A DNA stretch of 64,000 nucleotides, from assembly GCA_040218045.1 (NCBI GenBank), contig JAVJQA010000014.1, forward strand, positions 1-64,000, written 5' to 3'. A program made the translations under genes and the position numbers. How positions within the stretch are numbered: position 1 is the stretch's first letter; every line of letters begins with the position of its first letter. The notes below the pieces were generated by a model. The model did no database searches, had not been told where the DNA came from, and saw nothing but the letters and a program-made list of their open reading frames with translations. Shown here one piece after another: positions 26,490 to 35,044 of the stretch. Origin of the DNA: Marinoscillum sp040218045 (GTDB lineage Bacteria > Bacteroidota > Bacteroidia > Cytophagales > Cyclobacteriaceae).

Positions 26490-28937
26490 ATGTTACAGAA
26501 CTATTTTCTTTCGTCTATCAGAAGTCTTAGAAAAAAGCTTGGCTCCACTGTTGTCAACATAATTGGCCTGGCACTCGGCATGGCTACCTGCCTGGTTATC
26601 TATCTATATGTAAATCACGACCTCTCTTATGATGAATTTCAAAAGGACAATGTTTACAGGATAGCTCTTGACCGTGTCTACCCGGAAAGGCATGTTGAGT
26701 ATGCATTCATCCCACATTCTATTGGGCCGCAGATGGTTATGGACTTTCCTGATGTTTCCAATCAGACAAGACTTTTCAAAGCATTTGCTGCGAACACAAT
26801 CAGCTATGAAGACAAAAGCTATTTAGAAGAGGAAGTAGTATTTGCTGACAGTACAATTTTTGACGTGTTGAGTATTGAGTTACTCTTAGGAGATAATAAA
26901 TCTGCTCTCCGTGAACCCAACTCTGTGGTGGTAAATGAAAAAACTGCGAAGAAAATATTTGGAACACCGGAAAACGCAATTGGCAAGTATCTGATCATTG
27001 GAAATGCCGTAGATCCGGTTGAAATCTCAGCTATAGCAAAAGACTATCCAAAAACTTCTCATCTGGAATTCGACTATCTGATACCGATGCACTCGCTGGA
27101 CTTTTTCAATCAACCCAACTGGCTTGGGTTCTCTGCTCTTACCTACATCCAGATAGAAGGAGATGTTAACACTCAAGAGGTTGAGGATCGTATCCAGCAA
27201 ATGATCAAACAATATGCTGAAGGACAGATGCAAGCCCGTAACGGAATTTCTTTCGATGAGTATATAGCTGCTGGGAATGGGTATAATTACTTTCTTCAGC
27301 CTATCAAAGACATTCATCTGCACTCCCAACTTGAAGGAGAAATCAAACCGAATGGCAATATTACCTATGTCTACATTTTCTCAATTGTAGCCATTTTTAT
27401 ACTTGTAATTGCCTGCATCAATTTCATGAACCTGTCAACGGCCAGATCAACCGAAAGAGGTAAAGAAGTAGGCATACGCAAAGTTCTGGGTTCTGGTAAA
27501 GGTCAACTCGTCGGTCAGTTCTTAACTGAGTCAGTGGTGGTGACTATCTTAAGTGCAACTGTGGCTTTGCTCATCACCTACCTGTCCATACCTTTGTTCA
27601 ACGATCTAACAGGAAGCATCCTGAGCCTGACCCAGTTGGTAAATCCCGTGAATGTAATCGGTATCATTGCGATTGTTTTATTCATTGGTTTTCTGGCCGG
27701 AGCTTATCCGGCATTCTTCATTTCATCATTTCAACCTGTTACAGTACTCAAAGGAAAACTAAAATCTTCCGGAAGGGGGATTGGACTTAGAAATGCATTG
27801 GTGGTATTGCAGTTTACCATTTCAATTGCCCTGATAAGCTCCACGATGATTGTCAATGACCAAATGAAATACCTCCTAAACAAACCTTTAGGATTTGACG
27901 AAAACAACATGGTAGTCATTGAAAATGCCTTTGCACTGAATAACTCCACTGACGGAGTTAACTGGAACAGATTTGAAACTTTCAAAACAGAGTTGAACAA
28001 GCTGCCAAACGTCAAGGCATCTTCCGTCACCACTGCAATGCCCGGGGATATTCTTCCCGGTTACATAGTGAAAATTCCAGGAAGTACTGAAAAGGAAAGC
28101 ATGGTCACCAGAAATCTGAGTTTCGACAATGAGATGATAGAAACTTTAGGTTTGGAATTGGTTGAAGGCAGGTTCTTTTCTAATAAATACAATGATAGTC
28201 TCTCCACGATACTTAACGAATCCGCTATTGCCAAACTTGGCATTTCTAATCCTGTCGGAAAGAAAATCATCAATATTAACAACAACAATGAAAGTGTTGA
28301 GTACTCGATAATTGGGGTAGTTAAGGATTTTCATTTTCAATCGCTTCATGTGGAGATGGAACCTATTGTCATTACAAGTATGAAATCCCAGAATGCATTT
28401 CCAGCAAAACTTGTTGTGAAAATATCATCAGATGGGACTAAGAGCACGCTTGCCTCTATAGAAAATAAATGGAATGAATTTGTACCTCAATCTCCATTTC
28501 AATCTTACTTTCTAGACTCAGATCTGGCTTCTTTCTATGAATCAGAAAAGCGAACAGGACAAATTTTTGGCGTCTTCACCTTCCTTGCAATTGCTATTGC
28601 TTGTATAGGGTTACTGGGTTTATCTGCGTTTATTATCAATCAACGGGTGAAGGAAATTGGAGTGCGCAAAGTACTTGGAGCATCCGTCACATCCATTGTC
28701 ATGTTACTTTCCAAAGACTTCACTAAGTTGATTGGACTATCAGCATTAATTGCGATTCCGCCGGCCTACTATTATATGAATCAGTGGATTGAAGGATTTG
28801 CTTACTCCTCTTCTATTAATTGGTTCACTTTTGTGTTCGCGGGCATCATTGCATTGTTGGTAGGACTCATCACAATCAGTTTCCAATCCCTTAAAGCAGC
28901 CCTGGCCAACCCGGTAAAATCTTTAAAAGATGAATAA
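26490..28937 (+). CDS. ABC transporter permease, MacB/FtsX type (second copy)
   Basis: The 815-residue protein repeats the plan of the gene at 11314: TM near residues 20-42 (STVVNIIGLALGMATCLVIYLY), a MacB-like periplasmic domain, an FtsX domain with STARSTERGKEVGIRKVLGS, a second periplasmic domain, and a final FtsX domain with QRVKEIGVRKVLGAS. It has no adjacent ATPase gene. The two proteins are paralogues rather than recent duplicates. Upstream, GTTTTAC / GTAAAAC form a small inverted repeat near 26414-26434 that may be regulatory. Confidence 0.87.
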   Translation: MLQNYFLSSIRSLRKKLGSTVVNIIGLALGMATCLVIYLYVNHDLSYDEFQKDNVYRIALDRVYPERHVEYAFIPHSIGPQMVMDFPDVSNQTRLFKAFAANTISYEDKSYLEEEVVFADSTIFDVLSIELLLGDNKSALREPNSVVVNEKTAKKIFGTPENAIGKYLIIGNAVDPVEISAIAKDYPKTSHLEFDYLIPMHSLDFFNQPNWLGFSALTYIQIEGDVNTQEVEDRIQQMIKQYAEGQMQARNGISFDEYIAAGNGYNYFLQPIKDIHLHSQLEGEIKPNGNITYVYIFSIVAIFILVIACINFMNLSTARSTERGKEVGIRKVLGSGKGQLVGQFLTESVVVTILSATVALLITYLSIPLFNDLTGSILSLTQLVNPVNVIGIIAIVLFIGFLAGAYPAFFISSFQPVTVLKGKLKSSGRGIGLRNALVVLQFTISIALISSTMIVNDQMKYLLNKPLGFDENNMVVIENAFALNNSTDGVNWNRFETFKTELNKLPNVKASSVTTAMPGDILPGYIVKIPGSTEKESMVTRNLSFDNEMIETLGLELVEGRFFSNKYNDSLSTILNESAIAKLGISNPVGKKIININNNNESVEYSIIGVVKDFHFQSLHVEMEPIVITSMKSQNAFPAKLVVKISSDGTKSTLASIENKWNEFVPQSPFQSYFLDSDLASFYESEKRTGQIFGVFTFLAIAIACIGLLGLSAFIINQRVKEIGVRKVLGASVTSIVMLLSKDFTKLIGLSALIAIPPAYYYMNQWIEGFAYSSSINWFTFVFAGIIALLVGLITISFQSLKAALANPVKSLKDE

Positions 28938-28940
28938 TGT

Positions 28941-29076
28941 AAAAGAGGCTGTCTAAAAAGGTTGGAGTCATTCTGAACTTGTTTCAGAATCTTTGATTTT
29001 AACTGTTAATCGCGGTTAGATCCTGAAATAAATTCAGGATGACAGTTTGTTAAGACCTTTTGAGGCAGCCTCTTTT
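28941..29076. repeat. Nested inverted-repeat element between convergent genes
   Basis: The outer arms AAAAGAGGCTGTC (from 28941) and its counterpart ending at 29076 pair over about 22 bases with two or three mismatches. Inside, 28967-28992 and 29018-29043 are inverted copies, 22 of 26 positions identical, of a sequence beginning GTCATTCTGAA and ending TTTCAGAATCT. That inner motif is a dispersed repeat well known in Bacteroidota. The element fills the gap between two convergent genes and could serve as a two-way terminator. Confidence 0.65.
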
Positions 29077-29100
29077 AATATTTTAGATTTCTGAAGAATA

Positions 29101-30324
29101 CTAACTGAATGCTGGAATTCCAGTGATTTCATTGCCCAGAATCAGCAAATGAATATCATGAGTACCTTCATAAGTCACTACGGACTCAAGATTCATCATA
29201 TGTCGCATCATTGGATATTCACCGGTAATGCCCATGCCTCCATGAATTTGTCGTGCTTCTCTAGCTACATCCAATGCCAAAGCAACGTTATTTCGCTTAG
29301 CCAAAGAAATCTGGGCAGTGGTAGCTTTACCATCATCCATTAGTTTACCCAGTCGCCAGTTGACCAGCTGGGCTTTAGTAATTTCAGTAAGCATTTCGGC
29401 CAGTTTCTTTTGTACCAACTGAAAAGATCCAATAGGCTTACCAAATTGGATCCGCTCAGCAGCATACTTTCTGGCTGATTCGTAGCAGTCCATGGCCGCA
29501 CCTATCACACCCCAGGCTATTCCGTACCTGGCCTTGTCCAGACAACCGAGAGGTGCACCAAGACCGTCCTTGTTAGGAAGTACATTCTCTTTTGGGATCT
29601 TCACATCGCTAAACACCAACTCTCCGGTACAAGAAGCTCTGAGAGACCACTTTCCGTGGGTTTCTGGAGTGGTGAATCCCTCCATCCCACGTTCAACAAT
29701 CAGGCCTTTGATTCTACCATCCTCATTTTTGGCCCATACTACAGCAATATCGGCCTTAGGTGCATTGGATATCCACATTTTCGCTCCATTGAGCAAGTAG
29801 TGGTCGCCCTTATCCTTAATATTGGTTTCCATACCACTTGGATTGGAGCCATGATTAGGCTCAGTCAGACCGAAACAACCAAGCATCTCACCTGAAGCAA
29901 GCTTGGGTAGATACTTCATCTTTTGCTCCTCAGACCCATAAGCGTAGATTGGATACATGACTAAAGACCCCTGGACTGAAGCTGTGGAACGCATACCAGA
30001 ATCACCTCGCTCTATCTCCTGCATGATGAGTCCGTAAGAAGTGTAATCGAGTCCGCCACCACCGTATTTCTCAGATACTGTGGGACCGAAAGCTCCGATC
30101 TCTCCGAATTTCCTAACTATCTCATATGGGAAATGATTTTGCTCTGCCCAACCTTCGATATATGGGGTGATTTCTTTTTTTACAAAGTCTCTAATTGAAG
30201 ATCGGATAAGCTTATGCTCATCAGTGAGTAAATCATCAATTTGGTAAAAGTCCGGCGACTCAAAGTCATCTACAAAATTGCGCTTTGCTGCCTGACCATT
30301 TTGGGTTAACGTGTCAGTTGACAT
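29101..30324 (-). CDS. Acyl-CoA dehydrogenase, glutaryl-CoA dehydrogenase type
   Basis: The 407-residue flavoenzyme shows the family motifs GCFGLTEPNHGSNPSGM (flavin/substrate loop), a KMWISNAPKADIAVVWA segment and near the end MNLESVVTYEGTHDIH, where the Glu of YEGTHDIH is the catalytic base. The overall pattern (IKGLIVERGMEGFTTPETHGKWSLRASCTGELVF) is that of glutaryl-CoA dehydrogenases, which make crotonyl-CoA from glutaryl-CoA and pass electrons to ETF. It is divergent from a tryptophan 2,3-dioxygenase gene, consistent with the aromatic route to glutaryl-CoA. Confidence 0.82.
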   Translation of the reverse strand: MSTDTLTQNGQAAKRNFVDDFESPDFYQIDDLLTDEHKLIRSSIRDFVKKEITPYIEGWAEQNHFPYEIVRKFGEIGAFGPTVSEKYGGGGLDYTSYGLIMQEIERGDSGMRSTASVQGSLVMYPIYAYGSEEQKMKYLPKLASGEMLGCFGLTEPNHGSNPSGMETNIKDKGDHYLLNGAKMWISNAPKADIAVVWAKNEDGRIKGLIVERGMEGFTTPETHGKWSLRASCTGELVFSDVKIPKENVLPNKDGLGAPLGCLDKARYGIAWGVIGAAMDCYESARKYAAERIQFGKPIGSFQLVQKKLAEMLTEITKAQLVNWRLGKLMDDGKATTAQISLAKRNNVALALDVAREARQIHGGMGITGEYPMMRHMMNLESVVTYEGTHDIHLLILGNEITGIPAFS

Positions 30325-30384
30325 ACAGTACTTTTTGTTTTATCAGTTTTATTGGATCAAATTTACAACAAAGAACAGGAAAGA

Positions 30385-31326
30385 ATGGGAAACAAACGTT
30401 TTAGTGAAGAGGTATTAAACCAATTAGAAAAGTTAGAGAAAAAGTATGATGCAATGGGACAGGATTTATCTGCTTACCTGGATGGATTACTACATTCTGA
30501 CTACCTGACTTATTGGGATTATATTCAAATTGATACACTTCTGAGTCTACAAACGCCACGAACAAGCTTTCCTGATGAGAAGATCTTTATTCTCTATCAT
30601 CAAATCACAGAGCTTTATTTTAAGCTCATTCTGAATGAACAGGAGCAGCTCATTCTGGCTGAAGAAACTCCTGACCGCAATACTTTCCTGAAAAGGGTAA
30701 AAAGAATCAACCGCTACCTTGCACATTTAGTGGATTCTTTTGATGTGATGATTGATGGCATGGATCCGGAGCAATTCTTAAATTACAGAATGTCCCTTTT
30801 GCCAGCCTCAGGTTTTCAATCAGGTCAGTTTCGAATGATTGAGATTGGATCTACAGATTTCTATTTATTGGCAACCCCAGACTCCAAAGACACCCTGAGC
30901 CACGAACAAGATCTTGAGAAAGTATACAATAACCTCTATTGGAAAAAGGGAGCCACAGAACTGGCTACCGGAAAGAAGACGCTCACTTTGAAGCAATTCG
31001 AACAAAAATATACCAGTGATTTCCTGGAACGCGCTTCGGCCGTGAAGCACACCAACTTACGCAAACTTTATCAAACGCACTTTGAAGGTGATCAGGAAAT
31101 CGTTGACGCCTTGAGGCATTTAGATCACAAAGCCAACGTACAATGGCCGCTAATGCATTATAAGTCGGCTGTAAGATACCTACAAAAAGATCCAAGTGTA
31201 ATAAAGGCAACAGGTGGCACCAACTGGCAAAAATACCTTCCACCGAGACGACAGCAAGTATCTTTCTTCCCTGAGTTATGGACAGCCGAAGAACAAGAAC
31301 ATTGGGGAACTCAAGAAACGCTTTGA
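30385..31326 (+). CDS. Tryptophan 2,3-dioxygenase family protein
   Basis: The 313-residue protein matches TDO: LTYWDYIQIDTLLSLQ near the N-terminus, ILYHQITELYFKL with the active-site His, SLLPASGFQSGQFRMIEI, then the C-terminal PLMHYKSAVRYL with the likely haem-ligand His, ATGGTNWQKYLPPR and FFPELW. It oxidises L-tryptophan to N-formylkynurenine using haem and O2. The ATG at 30385 is chosen; a TTG at 30352 would add 11 residues. The divergent neighbour acts far downstream in the same degradation route. Confidence 0.85.
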   Translation: MGNKRFSEEVLNQLEKLEKKYDAMGQDLSAYLDGLLHSDYLTYWDYIQIDTLLSLQTPRTSFPDEKIFILYHQITELYFKLILNEQEQLILAEETPDRNTFLKRVKRINRYLAHLVDSFDVMIDGMDPEQFLNYRMSLLPASGFQSGQFRMIEIGSTDFYLLATPDSKDTLSHEQDLEKVYNNLYWKKGATELATGKKTLTLKQFEQKYTSDFLERASAVKHTNLRKLYQTHFEGDQEIVDALRHLDHKANVQWPLMHYKSAVRYLQKDPSVIKATGGTNWQKYLPPRRQQVSFFPELWTAEEQEHWGTQETL

Positions 31327-31338
31327 TCTTTACTCTTC

Positions 31339-33180
31339 ATGGGTAAGTATTGGTCCATAGCGTTTCTCATAATTTTAGCCCTCAATCTGACGGCTCAAAA
31401 AACCTTTATCAAGAAAACTTTCTTTGACCAGGAACAAACCAAAGTCAAGGAGATCATTTCCTTCCTTAAAGAGGACTCCACACTTCATGGTAAGTTCCAA
31501 TCCTTATATCAAAATGGTTCACTCTCAGTTACTGGCTATTATTCCAACGGGAAATCAGATAGCTTATGGACATACTATTATGAGAATGGCAGGGTGAAAA
31601 TGAAAGGGTACTATAGGGTTGGCAAGCAAAACGGCCCTTGGAAATTCTACTTCGAAAATGGCCTTTTAAAAGCCGAAGGAATCTATCTGGATGATGTAAA
31701 AAATGGGCAGTGGGCCTATTACTTTGAAAATGGAGAAGAGAAAAGTACTGGTATTTATTTCAAAGATATTAAGGAAGGAATCTGGAATTATTTCTATGAG
31801 GAAGGTTCATTAAAAGCTCAGGCCTATTTCAACCACGGAAAAGGTCTGTACCGAGAATTCTATCCCGGCGGAGACCTGAAAACAGAAGGTATTAATAATC
31901 AGGGACAAAGTGAAGGAGAATGGACCTATTTTTATGAGACCGGAGAACCAGAAGCCAAGGGTTCTTTTGTGAATGGTCTAAGAGACGGAAAGTGGGAATA
32001 TTATCACAAAAACGGGCAAATTTCCGCAGAGGGAAGATTCGAAAAGGGAGAAAAATTCGGAACCTGGATTTATTATTTCCCTGATGGATCTATAAGTAGT
32101 GAAGGCTCGATGGCCGGAGATCAGAAAGATGGATTCTGGAAGCTCTATTATCAAACTGGAGAAGTAAAAGGCGAAAGCAGTTACGATCAGGGATCAGGTG
32201 ACCATGTGGAGTACTATGCCAGTGGCAAACAAAAAGCCAGAGGAGCAATCGTAGATGGCAAAAAAGAAGGTAAATGGATTTATTTCAATGAAGAAGGCCT
32301 TGAGGATGGATCAGCGGTGTTTGAAAATGGTAAGGGTGGCTATACCGGATACTATCCAAACGGAGTGATCAAAATGACCGGTGCTATTGACGATGGCCGC
32401 AGGATCGGTCAATGGACTTTGTATAATCCTGATGGATCCATTGCAGGAACATATACTCCAGTTTACGAAGAACAAAGACCCATCTTCAGGACAAGTGAAG
32501 CCCTATCGAATGCTGAAAACAAGCGTAATAACGACAAGCCAGAGTACCGCTATAAAAACAAAAAGATTCATTACTTCAATCCCAAAATTAATGAATATAA
32601 AGGACTGATAGTAGGTACAAACCCGCTATGGGTCTTTATAGGACACTTTCCTATCGCCGTTGAATATTACATTCAGGAGCGCATGGGATTTGAAGCACAA
32701 CTCACTCTTTTGAGAAAGCCTTTCCTTACTTATGATCGGATCAAAATCAACCAGGTGAAAAGTATAGGCAGTGATTTGGCCCTAAGGCAAAAGTTTTATC
32801 ATGACGATACCTCATTGGGTATGTTCTACTTTGGACATCAGATAACCGGCGGGTTTTCTCAGTATCATAGCTACGTTTATGATAGCATCTCTTCTCCCCC
32901 AGCCACCTTTGAGCGTAAACTGCAAGCTTCTGAGAAACGTATTGCCTATGGATTTTTTGTAGGAAATCGATGGATGGAACGAGCCGAAGACTCAGGTCTT
33001 ACAGTGGATTTCAATGTGGGTATAGCCATAGGTCGAAGGTTTTTTAATAAGGATTTTGAACCAGTTGCTCAATTTGAAAGCCGATTTGGTGAACTAAATC
33101 AGGATGATATCTATTTACCTATCATATTCACACTCAACATTGGTTTTGCAGGTCCTAAGCGCAGAACCGTAAGCTTTTAA
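31339..33180 (+). CDS. Exported YwqK/MORN-repeat protein with C-terminal barrel-like domain
   Basis: The 613-residue protein has a signal peptide (to about NLTAQ) and about fourteen repeats of about 23 residues with the pattern GKWxYYxENGxLKAEGxYxNG over residues 45-380. The last 190 residues, with NPLWVFIGHFPIAVEYYIQERMG and a final FTLNIGFAG, look like an outer-membrane beta-barrel of the DUF3575 style. The MORN-like rods are usually called antitoxin YwqK in databases, but no toxin is near. The stop codon is followed directly by the start of the CoA-binding gene, so they form an operon. Surface display of the repeat rod is inference. Confidence 0.75.
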   Translation: MGKYWSIAFLIILALNLTAQKTFIKKTFFDQEQTKVKEIISFLKEDSTLHGKFQSLYQNGSLSVTGYYSNGKSDSLWTYYYENGRVKMKGYYRVGKQNGPWKFYFENGLLKAEGIYLDDVKNGQWAYYFENGEEKSTGIYFKDIKEGIWNYFYEEGSLKAQAYFNHGKGLYREFYPGGDLKTEGINNQGQSEGEWTYFYETGEPEAKGSFVNGLRDGKWEYYHKNGQISAEGRFEKGEKFGTWIYYFPDGSISSEGSMAGDQKDGFWKLYYQTGEVKGESSYDQGSGDHVEYYASGKQKARGAIVDGKKEGKWIYFNEEGLEDGSAVFENGKGGYTGYYPNGVIKMTGAIDDGRRIGQWTLYNPDGSIAGTYTPVYEEQRPIFRTSEALSNAENKRNNDKPEYRYKNKKIHYFNPKINEYKGLIVGTNPLWVFIGHFPIAVEYYIQERMGFEAQLTLLRKPFLTYDRIKINQVKSIGSDLALRQKFYHDDTSLGMFYFGHQITGGFSQYHSYVYDSISSPPATFERKLQASEKRIAYGFFVGNRWMERAEDSGLTVDFNVGIAIGRRFFNKDFEPVAQFESRFGELNQDDIYLPIIFTLNIGFAGPKRRTVSF

Positions 33181-33552
33181 ATGAATACAAAGAAAACAGT
33201 AATTATAGGTGCAACAACCAACCCTGCCCGATACGCCTATTTGGCAGCTGAAAGGCTGACGCGTCACAACCACGAGATTGTCCCGGTCGGAATAAAAAGT
33301 GGTGAAGTCTTTGGTCAACCCATTAAAGACTTGAGAGAAAAGCCTTCAATAAATAACGTAGATACCGTCACGCTCTATCTAAACCCTACCAATCAGGAGC
33401 AATGGCTGGACTATATCATTGGACTTAAGCCAAAGAGAATCATTTTTAATCCCGGAACAGAAAACCCGGTATTAGCCGAGAAAGCTAATGATAAAGGCAT
33501 TGAAACAATCGATGGTTGTACGTTGGTGATGTTAAGTGCCAATACTTATTGA
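33181..33552 (+). CDS. CoA-binding domain protein (YccU type)
   Basis: The 123-residue protein is a single Rossmann-like CoA-binding_2 domain: VIIGATTNPARYAYLAAERL at the start, IVPVGIKSGEVFGQPI, TLYLNPTNQEQW and RIIFNPGTENPVLAEKA near the end. This is the usual full length. The family binds CoA or related nucleotides, with no settled cellular role. It starts at the base after the stop of the MORN-repeat gene and is probably co-transcribed with it. Confidence 0.85.
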   Translation: MNTKKTVIIGATTNPARYAYLAAERLTRHNHEIVPVGIKSGEVFGQPIKDLREKPSINNVDTVTLYLNPTNQEQWLDYIIGLKPKRIIFNPGTENPVLAEKANDKGIETIDGCTLVMLSANTY

Positions 33553-33558
33553 AGCTTT

Positions 33559-34944
33559 TTATTTAGAAACCTCCTCTCTATAAATCCGCGGCACACAGGT
33601 GACACCACGTTCAAGCATCCGAACTATCATAGGTGACAAATAAGCATTCTCGGCTGAATTAAAATCAATTGGATTTTCCTGGTAATTAAACAACTCCAGT
33701 GAGGGAAGATTTTCCAAATCAGGTGAGAGTGTTTCAAGCTGATTATTTGATACATCCAAATCCACAAGGTCTTTCATGCCCATAAACTCAGCCGGAAACT
33801 CAATCAGGTAATTATCATTAACCCTTGCCACTTTGAGTTGAGCCAGTTTTGAAATGGATTCGGGCAATACACTCAAACGATTATGATGCACATACATTTC
33901 TTCAAGATTCTTCAAATTGCCAATGGATTCCGGTAATGAATAAATTTTGTTGTTAGCAAGAAACAAAACCTCCAGATCAATCAAAGTTCCGATTTCATCA
34001 GGGATTACCTCAAGCTGATTATAATACAGGTCTATAATTTTCAGGTTGAGGTCAAATAAATCCTCTGGTAATGTCTCCAATTCATTTTTATAGAATGATA
34101 GTTTTTCAAGCCTCTTCATTCGCGAAATTCCTTCTGGAATTTGCTTTAATTGATTCTCCTGAAGCTGGAGTTCCTTTAGGCCAGCCATGTCATAGAAAGA
34201 CTCGTGCACATTAGCAATTTTCGAATTATTAACCTTCAGGATTTCAATGAAATCGAGTTGATGGTAGTCATTCTGATCCAAAGACATGCTATGGGATTTA
34301 TTGAACGAAACCGCTTTGATAAAATCTGCCCTGGCTAAGCGGTGAACCGGAATCTCTCCCAAGAAATTCTCGTCCAAGACAAGTTCCTCAAGACCTTCAA
34401 GTTTTCGTACAGCTCTTGGTAATCGAGACAAAGAGTTATTACTCAGGTCCAATTTCTCTAATCCTTTGATCTTTTGGATTCGAATCCACCAGTACTGGTC
34501 TAAATTATTACCTCGCCAATAAATCCTCTTTAAGCTATCTAGTTCACTGAGTTCCTTAGGAAGCATTTTGATATCGTTCCAATCCAGGATCAAAACTTCC
34601 ATTTTCCTTGCATTAAAAACAAAATCCGGTACCTCTGATAAACCAGCATATGATAGGTTGATCTCATTAAGCGTATCTATCCGAGTGTTTTGTTGATAGC
34701 CTTTTAGTCTCTTTAGTCCTTCAGCCAATCGCTTAGCTTTTTGCGAGGCATTTGTCGAGTCCACTGCATGCTTGGGATCTACTGCGTACATTTTGTCATA
34801 CAGTTTTCTTTGTTGATCCCAAACCTTCATTCTCTCCTCCATTACCCTTCGCATACTATCCTGTTCTTTGGTCAACTTTGGATTTTGGGCAGCCAGTGAC
34901 AGACAATTCACAACCAGAACAACGACAATGGTAAGGTTTTTCAT
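33559..34944 (-). CDS. Exported leucine-rich-repeat protein
   Basis: The 461-residue product has a signal peptide (to about SLAAQ), a charged helical region (about 20-90), and then about fourteen LRRs of 23 residues with the LPxxIxxLxxLexLxLxxNxL pattern (for example LEELVLDENFLGEIP, LIDLEVLFLANNKIYSLP). It ends in a short cap with Cys. LRR proteins of this kind mediate protein contacts in the periplasm or at the surface. It converges on the CoA-binding gene with only 6 bases between stops and is divergent from gyrB. Confidence 0.8.
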   Translation of the reverse strand: MKNLTIVVVLVVNCLSLAAQNPKLTKEQDSMRRVMEERMKVWDQQRKLYDKMYAVDPKHAVDSTNASQKAKRLAEGLKRLKGYQQNTRIDTLNEINLSYAGLSEVPDFVFNARKMEVLILDWNDIKMLPKELSELDSLKRIYWRGNNLDQYWWIRIQKIKGLEKLDLSNNSLSRLPRAVRKLEGLEELVLDENFLGEIPVHRLARADFIKAVSFNKSHSMSLDQNDYHQLDFIEILKVNNSKIANVHESFYDMAGLKELQLQENQLKQIPEGISRMKRLEKLSFYKNELETLPEDLFDLNLKIIDLYYNQLEVIPDEIGTLIDLEVLFLANNKIYSLPESIGNLKNLEEMYVHHNRLSVLPESISKLAQLKVARVNDNYLIEFPAEFMGMKDLVDLDVSNNQLETLSPDLENLPSLELFNYQENPIDFNSAENAYLSPMIVRMLERGVTCVPRIYREEVSK

Positions 34945-34963
34945 AACTAAAGATTTAGTTGAT

Positions 34964-34971
34964 CAAAACTA
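34964..34971 (-). promoter_or_regulatory. -7 promoter box of the LRR gene
   Basis: TAGTTTTG on the minus strand matches TAnnTTTG, 19 bases before the LRR start codon. The leader contains a near-palindrome AACTAAAGATTTAGTT (34946-34961). No clear -33 TTTG is seen. Confidence 0.4.
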
Positions 34972-35018
34972 ATACAGTAAAACTCGAAATCCAAGGGGTC
35001 CGGGAAGCATATTTTGTA

Positions 35019-35026
35019 TATTTTTG
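35019..35026 (+). promoter_or_regulatory. -7 promoter box of gyrB
   Basis: TATTTTTG matches TAnnTTTG and ends 18 bases before the ATG at 35045. It overlaps the alternative TTG start at 35024, which argues against that start. Confidence 0.45.
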
Positions 35027-35044
35027 AGGTTTAAATTTTCAAAT

